From NCBI GenBank assembly GCA_002842935.1, contig PHEM01000193.1:1-6259 (forward strand): a stretch of DNA of 6,259 bases, written 5' to 3'. Below are positions 1-4,371 of this stretch, in pieces. Numbering within the stretch: the first letter of the stretch is position 1; each line of letters opens with the position of its first letter. The notes under the pieces are model-generated. The model had not been told where the DNA came from, did no database searches, and worked only from the letters and a program-made list of their open reading frames with translations. Made by a program: the position numbers and the translations under genes. The stretch is from Alphaproteobacteria bacterium HGW-Alphaproteobacteria-13 (GTDB lineage Bacteria; Pseudomonadota; Alphaproteobacteria; Sphingomonadales; Sphingomonadaceae).

Positions 1-148
1 TCTCGATTTCCAGTTCGCCGCGCCGTTTCGCCGTCAGTTTCTTCGAATCGGCCAGCCCGGCGATGCCACCTTCGCACAGCAGCACCGCCGCCGCGACCAC
101 CGGTCCCGCCAGCGGCCCGCGACCCGCTTCATCGACGCCGACGATCAT
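1..148 (-). CDS. rnhB: Ribonuclease HII, N-terminal part (gene runs off the left edge)
   Basis: RNase HII cleaves the RNA strand of RNA/DNA hybrids and removes ribonucleotides misincorporated in DNA. Only the first 49 codons are present; the gene continues beyond position 1. The translated N-terminus carries the family signature VDEAGRGPLAGPVV, with the first two acidic catalytic residues at Asp6 and Glu7, and a later DSKKL motif followed by a basic stretch (residues 34-43), both typical of bacterial RnhB. The remaining catalytic acids lie outside the window. The ATG at 148-146 is chosen because it directly precedes the family's first conserved strand and has a strong GGGAGGGGG Shine-Dalgarno 4 nt upstream. 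That Shine-Dalgarno is the arm of a palindromic repeat, which is unusual. The gene is codirectional with the glmM–DUF1272–thiD block, but 130 nt of repeat separates it from thiD. Identification is firm; downstream integrity cannot be judged. Confidence 0.95.
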   Translation of the reverse strand, partial: MIVGVDEAGRGPLAGPVVAAAVLLCEGGIAGLADSKKLTAKRRGELEIE

Positions 149-152
149 ATAT

Positions 153-161
153 CCCCCTCCC
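153..161 (-). promoter_or_regulatory. Shine-Dalgarno of rnhB inside a palindromic repeat
   Basis: On the minus strand the sequence reads GGGAGGGGG, then ATAT, then the rnhB ATG. The GGAGG core (160-156) lies 7 nt from the start codon, an ideal spacing. The same bases form the 3' arm of the palindrome at 154-175. In the transcript this arm can pair with the upstream CCCCTCCCG arm around a CUUG loop, so ribosome access may depend on whether the hairpin is open. The overlap is seen directly; the regulatory consequence is inferred. Confidence 0.7.
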
Positions 162-175
162 GCAAGCGGGAGGGG
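154..175. repeat. Palindrome copy 1, next to the rnhB start
   Basis: Arms CCCCTCCCGC (154-163) and GCGGGAGGGG (166-175) are perfect inverted repeats around AA. On the minus-strand transcript the stem is closed by G-C over a CUUG loop, a tetraloop class known to be unusually stable in rRNA. The arm nearest rnhB doubles as its Shine-Dalgarno. Confidence 0.85.
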
Positions 176-252
176 CAGCGAGAGTTGTGGGCTTGCTCGC
201 TACTCGCAGCGGGGTGGGCAAGCGGCGGCGGCGGGACTGGCCCACCCCCCAG

Positions 253-276
253 CCCCCTCCCGCAAGCGGGAGGGGG
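253..276. repeat. Palindrome copy 2, abutting the thiD stop codon
   Basis: Arms CCCCCTCCCGC (253-263) and GCGGGAGGGGG (266-276) are perfect inverted repeats around AA. The palindrome begins 2 nt after the thiD TAG stop (281-279) in the direction of transcription. It could protect the 3' end of the thiD message or slow polymerase. There is no T tract after it, so it is not a classical intrinsic terminator. Confidence 0.85.
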
Positions 277-278
277 AG

Positions 279-1427
279 CTAGATACGCCACGGCGGGAAC
301 CTGCGATATTCGCCCGCCTGATAGAGGCACAGGCGATTGCCCGCGGGATCGGTCAGCCGCGCCTCGCGCCAGCCCCAGCCTTCGTCGCGCGGCATCTGGT
401 CGAAGCGGACGCCGCGCCGCGCCAGATAGGCGACCCACGCGTCGAGCGCCCCGCTTTCCAGATAGGCCGCCCCGCCGCCCACCGCGCCGCCGTCTTCGAC
501 ATGGATCGACAGGGTGACGCCGTTCGCCGCCTCGAACCGAGCATAGCCATTTGCCGGACTATCGACGATCTGCGTCAGGCCCATCTGCTTGTAGAAGGCG
601 ACCGACGCCGTATGATCGCGCGCGGGCAGCGTGATGTGGTTGAGCGCGGGTCCCGTGAACAGCCCGTCGTTGCGCACGGCCTGCTGCCCCATCGGCCCAT
701 GGCCCTCGCCAAGCCCCGGCGCGTCGAGCAGCGCCAGCCGCACGAAGTCACGCGCGCGCGCGACCGCAGGCTCCAGCGGCATTCCCTGCGCCAGCCCCGT
801 GGCGATGGCGCTGGCCAGCGTGCAGCCCGTGCCATGCGTATGACGGCTGTCGATGCGCGGCGCTTCCCAGCGCGCGACTTCGCCCGCGCCGGGTTCCAGC
901 AGGCGATCGACGATCGTCTCGCCTTCGCCGTGCCCGCCCTTTTCCAGCAGCGCGCAGCCATGGCCCAGCACCGCCGTCTCCCCGCCCAGCGCGGCCAGTT
1001 CGGCAAGGTTGGGCGTCGCCACGGTCGCGCGCGCCATCAGCTTTTCAAAAGCGCGGATCGTCGCCGCGTCGGCCAGCACCGATCCGCTGGTCGATACCAT
1101 CACGGGATCGAAGACCACCGCCGTCGCGGCGAGATCGGGCCGCGCCAGCCGCTCGGCCACCGCCGCCGCCGTCTCCGCGCTGCCGATCATGCCGATCTTG
1201 ACGGCATCGACGCCGATATCCGCGACAACGCTGTCGATCTGCATCAGCACCATCTCGGTGGGCACGGCGTGGACGCCCTGCACGCCCATGCTGTTCTGCG
1301 CCGTGATCGCGGCGATGGCGGTCATCGCGTGGCCGCCCAGCATCGTCACCGTCTTGATGTCGGCTTGAATACCCGCGCCGCCGCCGCTGTCGGACCCGGC
1401 GACGATCAGGACGCGCGCCGTGGTCAT
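279..1427 (-). CDS. thiD: Fused HMP/HMP-P kinase (ThiD) with C-terminal VOC (glyoxalase-fold) domain
   Basis: The 382-residue protein has two domains. Residues 1-247 are a complete ThiD, the kinase that phosphorylates hydroxymethylpyrimidine and then its monophosphate in thiamine synthesis. Visible motifs are GSDSGGGAGIQADIKT (11-26), KIGMIGS (77-83), FDPVMVSTSG (106-115), TPNLAEL (138-144), KGGH (163-166) and HTHGTGCT (196-203), with the likely catalytic Cys at 202. ThiD proteins usually end near the GHGPMG seen at 242-247. Here the frame continues through a short linker into a VOC domain (about 260-382) with two βαβββ-like halves, starting LNHITLPARD and including DPAGNRLCLY. His264 is in the first metal-ligand position, but the usual Glu of the last strand is Cys367, so metal-dependent catalysis is doubtful. 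The start ATG (1427-1425) matches the family N-terminus and overlaps the upstream stop as ATGA; no good Shine-Dalgarno is present, which suggests translational coupling. The ThiD assignment is firm. The role of the VOC part is unknown. Confidence 0.93.
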   Translation of the reverse strand: MTTARVLIVAGSDSGGGAGIQADIKTVTMLGGHAMTAIAAITAQNSMGVQGVHAVPTEMVLMQIDSVVADIGVDAVKIGMIGSAETAAAVAERLARPDLAATAVVFDPVMVSTSGSVLADAATIRAFEKLMARATVATPNLAELAALGGETAVLGHGCALLEKGGHGEGETIVDRLLEPGAGEVARWEAPRIDSRHTHGTGCTLASAIATGLAQGMPLEPAVARARDFVRLALLDAPGLGEGHGPMGQQAVRNDGLFTGPALNHITLPARDHTASVAFYKQMGLTQIVDSPANGYARFEAANGVTLSIHVEDGGAVGGGAAYLESGALDAWVAYLARRGVRFDQMPRDEGWGWREARLTDPAGNRLCLYQAGEYRRFPPWRI

Positions 1428-1648
1428 GGCTTGTACTTTCGCTCCGTCGAACCGGGGAATTTCGCCAGCATCGGGCCTTCCCGCAAGGGCCGGTCGAGCA
1501 GGTCGCCGCCGCAATTGGGACAGCGCTCGTCGAGCGCATCGGCACAGGTCGCGCAGAATGTGCATTCGAACGAACAGATGAAGGCCCCGTGGATATCCGC
1601 GGGAAGGTCGCAGCCGCACCGTTCGCAATCGGGTCGCATTTCCAGCAT
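1424..1648 (-). CDS. DUF1272-family small cysteine-rich (probable zinc-binding) protein
   Basis: This 74-residue protein resembles the DUF1272 family, whose function is not established. It begins MLEMRPDCERC and contains ICSFECTFCATCAD and RCPNCGGDL, all typical of the family. Cysteines fall at 8, 11, 13, 25, 29, 32, 35, 43 and 46. The three CxxC pairs (8/11, 32/35, 43/46) plus Cys25 and Cys29 could make two zinc sites; the exact ligand pairing is inference. There is no signal peptide or membrane segment, so it is probably cytoplasmic. The ATG (1648-1646) comes 1 nt after the glmM stop, with GGAG 7 nt upstream inside the end of glmM. Its own TGA overlaps the thiD ATG. This packing places it firmly between glmM and thiD in one operon, but does not by itself assign it a role in either pathway. 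Confidence 0.88.
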   Translation of the reverse strand: MLEMRPDCERCGCDLPADIHGAFICSFECTFCATCADALDERCPNCGGDLLDRPLREGPMLAKFPGSTERKYKP

Positions 1649-1649
1649 A

Positions 1650-2990
1650 TCAGTTCTCCGTTACGGCGCGCACAGCGTCGCAGATCATGTCCACCACATG
1701 TTCGACCTGCCCGGCGTCGTCGCCTTCGGCCATCACGCGGATCAGGGGTTCGGTGCCCGAGGCACGGATGACCAGTCGCCCGCGCCCATTCAGCGCCGCC
1801 TCTCCGTCCGCGATCGCGGTGCGGACGGACGCGCTGTCCAGCGGCTTGCCGCCCGCGAAGCGGACATTCTTGAGGAGTTGCGGCACGGCGTCGAACTGGT
1901 GGAGCAGCTCGCTCGCGGGCCGCCCCGCCCGCACCAGCTCGGCCAGCACCTGCAGCGCGGCGAGCGTGCCGTCACCCGTCGTCGCATGGTCGGACAGGAT
2001 CATATGCCCCGACTGTTCGCCGCCGACGTTGAAGCCGCCCGTACGCATCCGTTCCAGGACATGACGGTCGCCGACCTTGGTACGCTCCAGCCGCAGCCCC
2101 TCGCCTTCCAGGAAGCGTTCGAGACCCAGGTTCGACATCACCGTCGCGACGACGCCGCCGCCCTTCAGCCGCCCCTGCCGCGCCCAGCTTGCGCCGATCA
2201 GCGCCATGATCTGGTCGCCGTCGACGATCGCCCCGGCCTCGTCGACGATGATCAGCCGGTCGGCGTCGCCATCGAGCGCGATGCCGATGTCGGCCCCGCT
2301 CGCCACCACCGTTTCCTGAAGCAGCGCGGGCGCGGTCGATCCGCAGCGGTCGTTGATGTTGGTGCCATTGGGTTCGATGCCGATCGCGATGACGTCGGCG
2401 CCCAATTCCCAGAACACCGTCGGCGCGCTGTTATAGGCGGCGCCGTTGGCGCAATCGAGCACGATCTTCAGCCCGTCGAGCCGCACCGATTGCGGCAGGC
2501 TCTGCTTGACGGCGTGGATATAGCGGCCGCGCGCGTCTTCGATGCGCTTGGCGCGCCCGATCTGCGCGGGCGCGGCCAACATCGGCTCGCGTTCCAGCAG
2601 CGCCTCGATCTGCGCCTCATCCTCGTCCGACAGCTTGTAACCGTCGGGACCGAACAGCTTGATGCCGTTGTCATGATAGGGATTGTGGCTGGCCGACAGC
2701 ATCACGCCCAGGTCCGCGCGCATCGAACTGGTCAGCATCGCGACGGCGGGCGTCGGCATCGGTCCCACCTGCACCACGTCCATGCCGACGCTGGTGAAGC
2801 CCGCGACCAGCGCGTTTTCCAGCATATAGCCCGACAGGCGGGTATCCTTGCCGATCACGACGCGGTGCTTGTGCGCGCCGCGCAGGAAATGGGCGCCCGC
2901 CGCCATGCCGACGCGCATCGCCACCTCGGCGGTGATCGGCGCCCGGTTGGTCAGCCCGCGGATACCGTCGGTTCCGAAAAACTTGCGCAT
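1650..2990 (-). CDS. glmM: Phosphoglucosamine mutase
   Basis: GlmM interconverts glucosamine-6-phosphate and glucosamine-1-phosphate in the cytoplasm, leading to UDP-GlcNAc for peptidoglycan and lipopolysaccharide. The protein has 446 residues, close to the roughly 445 usual for the family, and starts MRKFFGTDGIRG as expected. Visible motifs are the catalytic serine loop MLSASHNP (97-104, phospho-Ser at 101), the metal loop DGDADR (240-245), the sugar-binding GEQSGH (324-329) and the phosphate-binding RASGTEPLIRV (409-419). All key residues are present, so it should be active. The ATG at 2990-2988 is chosen by family alignment and a GGAGGT Shine-Dalgarno (2999-2994) just upstream; the frame is open a little further, but that extension is not conserved in character. 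It is the first gene of the leftward operon with DUF1272 and thiD, and is divergent from the symporter gene across a 112-nt spacer that must hold its promoter. Confidence 0.97.
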   Translation of the reverse strand: MRKFFGTDGIRGLTNRAPITAEVAMRVGMAAGAHFLRGAHKHRVVIGKDTRLSGYMLENALVAGFTSVGMDVVQVGPMPTPAVAMLTSSMRADLGVMLSASHNPYHDNGIKLFGPDGYKLSDEDEAQIEALLEREPMLAAPAQIGRAKRIEDARGRYIHAVKQSLPQSVRLDGLKIVLDCANGAAYNSAPTVFWELGADVIAIGIEPNGTNINDRCGSTAPALLQETVVASGADIGIALDGDADRLIIVDEAGAIVDGDQIMALIGASWARQGRLKGGGVVATVMSNLGLERFLEGEGLRLERTKVGDRHVLERMRTGGFNVGGEQSGHMILSDHATTGDGTLAALQVLAELVRAGRPASELLHQFDAVPQLLKNVRFAGGKPLDSASVRTAIADGEAALNGRGRLVIRASGTEPLIRVMAEGDDAGQVEHVVDMICDAVRAVTEN

Positions 2991-3102
2991 GGCACCTCCG
3001 CTACCTAAGCCCGAAGCCAAGGCGACGCGCCTGCCCCGGCTTTTTCCGGGACGGCCCTATGTCACCCGTTTTTGCTTGGCAAGCTGGCCGGAGGGATTGG
3101 AC
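2991..3102. promoter_or_regulatory. Divergent spacer between glmM and the symporter gene
   Basis: Promoters for both directions should lie in these 112 nt, but no match to a consensus -35/-10 pair is convincing. Visible structure includes CCCGG (3035-3039) against CCGGG (3046-3050) around CTTTTT. An AAGCC (3014-3018)/GGCTT (3038-3042) stem encloses AGGCG (3020-3024)/CGCCT (3028-3032) and is followed by a run of five T (3041-3045). A perfect 11-nt inverted repeat, GCTTG-G-CAAGC, lies at 3074-3084, just upstream of the symporter Shine-Dalgarno, and could be an operator half or chance. The assignment as regulatory rests on position, not on a recognised motif. Confidence 0.4.
3090..3095 (+). promoter_or_regulatory. 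Shine-Dalgarno that fixes the GTG start of the symporter
   Basis: GGAGGG stands 7 nt before the GTG at 3103. The in-frame TTG at 3097 is too close to it to be used. In-frame codons further upstream would extend the protein into the spacer and across the glmM start. This site is therefore the main reason for choosing 3103. Confidence 0.7.
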
Positions 3103-4338
3103 GTGAAATCGGCATGGATCATCCTTTCGGCGCTGGTCGCCGGAATGCTGCTGGGCGTCGGATTCGAAAGCGCCATGCCGGGCGCGGGCGCCGCCTCGCT
3201 GCCTTTCGTCGAACCGGTGGGGCTGCTGTGGCTGAACGCGCTCAAGATGACGATCATCCCGCTGGTCGTCGCGCTGCTGATCACGGGCATCACCGCGACC
3301 GCCGACGCGGCGCGCGCGGGCACGCTCGCGGCGCGCTCGATCCTCATCTTCCTTGTCGCCATCTTCCTGTCGGGCGCGATGAGCTTTGCGATGATGCCGG
3401 TGCTGCTGCGCCTGTTTCCGCTGTCCGCCGGGGCGGCCGACGCGCTGCGCCACGGTCTCGGCGGCCCGGCCGACGCGCCGCCCTCGCCCGGATTCGGCGA
3501 TTTCCTGCTGTCGCTGATCCCGACCAATCCGATCGCCGCGGCGGCGGAGACGGCGGTGCTGCCGCTGATCGTCTTCACCACCATCTTCGCCTTCGCCATC
3601 ACGCGCATCGGGCCGGAAGGACGCGCGCTGCTGGCCGCCTTCTTCAAGGCGCTGGGCGATGCGATGCTGATCGTCATCACCTGGGTGCTCGCGCTCGCGC
3701 CGATCGGCGTCTTCGCCCTCGGCTATGCGCTGGCGGTCAAGGCCGGCGTCGCCGCGTTCGGCGGGCTGCTGCATTATGTGCTGATCGTCTGCGGCATCGG
3801 CCTATGCGTCGTCCTGTTCGCGCTGCTGCTCACATGGCTGGTCGCGGGCGTCCCGCTGCCGCGCTTCGTCCGCGCGATGGTGCCGACGCTGGCCGTCGCC
3901 GTCAGCACGCAAAGCTCGCTCGCCTGCCTGCCCGCGATGCTCAAGGCGTCGGAAGAGCTGGACGTCGATCCGCGCAAGGCCGACGTCGTGCTGCCGCTGG
4001 CGGTCGCGCTGTTCCGCTTCACCAGCCCGGCGATGAACCTGGCCGTCGTCGTCTATGTCGCCTGGCTGTTCGGCATCGCCGTGACGCCGTGGTCGATGGC
4101 CGCCGGCATCGCCGTCGCGATGGCGGCGGCGCTGAGTTCCGTCAGCCTGCCGGGATCGATCAGCTTCGTGACGTCGATCGCGCCGATCGCGGTGGCGATG
4201 GGCGTTCCCGTCGCGCCGCTGGGCCTGCTCGTCGCGGTCGAGACCTTTCCCGACATCTTCCGCACGCTGGGCAACGTCATCGCCGATGTCGGCGCGACCA
4301 AATATGCCGCCGACAGCGTGCCCGACGAGGCGCGCTGA
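3103..4338 (+). CDS. Dicarboxylate/amino-acid:cation symporter family (DAACS, SLC1 fold), motif-variant subgroup
   Basis: This 411-residue inner-membrane protein has the hydrophobic pattern of the GltP/DctA/GltPh family, which imports acidic amino acids or C4-dicarboxylates with cations. Family landmarks are LIPTNPIAAAAE (138-149), a serine-rich first re-entrant loop STQSSLACLP (268-277), a second re-entrant loop region SVSLPGSISF (346-355), and a last helix with Asp384, Arg387, Thr388, Asn391 and Asp395. These last residues match GltPh Asp394, Arg397, Thr398, Asn401 and Asp405 by hand alignment. The normally strict NMDGT motif of helix 7 is absent: after LPLAVAL the protein reads FRFTSPAMNL (304-313). 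An acidic substrate is therefore plausible, while sodium coupling may differ. The start is the GTG at 3103 with GGAGGG upstream, which gives a short cytoplasmic N-terminus before the first helix. The gene is monocistronic here, divergent from glmM and convergent with the amidohydrolase. The fold assignment is firm; the substrate is unknown. Confidence 0.88.
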   Translation: MKSAWIILSALVAGMLLGVGFESAMPGAGAASLPFVEPVGLLWLNALKMTIIPLVVALLITGITATADAARAGTLAARSILIFLVAIFLSGAMSFAMMPVLLRLFPLSAGAADALRHGLGGPADAPPSPGFGDFLLSLIPTNPIAAAAETAVLPLIVFTTIFAFAITRIGPEGRALLAAFFKALGDAMLIVITWVLALAPIGVFALGYALAVKAGVAAFGGLLHYVLIVCGIGLCVVLFALLLTWLVAGVPLPRFVRAMVPTLAVAVSTQSSLACLPAMLKASEELDVDPRKADVVLPLAVALFRFTSPAMNLAVVVYVAWLFGIAVTPWSMAAGIAVAMAAALSSVSLPGSISFVTSIAPIAVAMGVPVAPLGLLVAVETFPDIFRTLGNVIADVGATKYAADSVPDEAR

Positions 4339-4371
4339 TCTTATCGGTCATAGGCCTTGGGCAGCGCGCCT
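4328..4371. terminator. Possible bidirectional terminator hairpin spanning two convergent stop codons
   Basis: AGGCGCGCTG (4328-4337) and CAGCGCGCCT (4362-4371) form a perfect 10-bp inverted repeat with a 24-nt loop. The loop holds most of the symporter TGA and all of the convergent amidohydrolase TAA, which are only 2 nt apart. Both arms lie largely inside the coding ends. There is no T tract on either side, so classical intrinsic termination is not shown. Part of the match could be chance in GC-rich sequence, although the position is suggestive. Confidence 0.4.

Larger units (their letters stand above)
149..278. repeat. Intergenic repeat element filling the thiD–rnhB gap
   Basis: The whole interval between the rnhB start and the thiD stop is structured repeat sequence. 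It contains two copies of one palindrome, with arms CCCCTCCCGC and GCGGGAGGGG around AA, at 154-175 and 253-276 (the second is extended by one base pair). The two copies are offset by exactly 100 nt. Between them lies a further inverted repeat, GGGGTGGGC at 211-219 against GCCCACCCC at 240-248, and a GCTTGC/GCAAGC pair at 191-196 and 218-223. No credible reading frame is present. I recognise CCCTCCCGC/GCGGGAGGG palindromes as a frequent intergenic motif in sphingomonads and relatives, so this is probably a dispersed non-autonomous element and not a unique regulatory region. The copy number in this genome cannot be seen from the window. Confidence 0.75.

Noticed and set aside
154..276. A CRISPR array, suggested by a repeated palindrome at fixed spacing
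   Set aside because: There are only two copies, the repeats are short GC-rich palindromes, the 100-nt period is too long, the interval contains its own inverted repeats, and no cas genes are nearby.
253..276. An intrinsic terminator after thiD
   Set aside because: The hairpin is strong but is not followed by a U tract, and the same palindrome recurs at the rnhB start. It is therefore treated as a repeat.
145..438. A 97-codon minus-strand frame over the repeat and the end of thiD
   Set aside because: It covers non-coding palindromic repeat and the out-of-frame thiD C-terminus, and has no motif or convincing start.
1428..1628. A longer N-terminus for the ThiD–VOC protein
   Set aside because: The frame is open upstream, but that stretch encodes DUF1272 in another frame. 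The ThiD family begins at the MTTARVLIVAGSDSGG start.
63..3008. A 981-codon open frame on the plus strand
   Set aside because: It is antisense to rnhB, thiD, DUF1272 and glmM, all of which have clear family motifs. Its translation is Arg/His/Ala/Gln-rich low-complexity sequence with no motif. Long antisense frames are expected in GC-rich coding DNA.
2991..3020. A 10-residue upstream extension of GlmM
   Set aside because: GlmM proteins begin at M-(R/K)-KFFGTDGIRG, and the ATG at 2990 has a Shine-Dalgarno directly before it.
2848..3102. An upstream start for the symporter
   Set aside because: It would encode an Arg/Pro-rich leader overlapping glmM antisense. The GTG at 3103 has a properly spaced GGAGGG and matches the family N-terminus.
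3001..3774. A 257-codon minus-strand frame opposite the symporter
   Set aside because: The highly charged Arg/Asp/Gln composition is typical of antisense translation of a membrane protein, and the region is fully explained by the plus-strand symporter.
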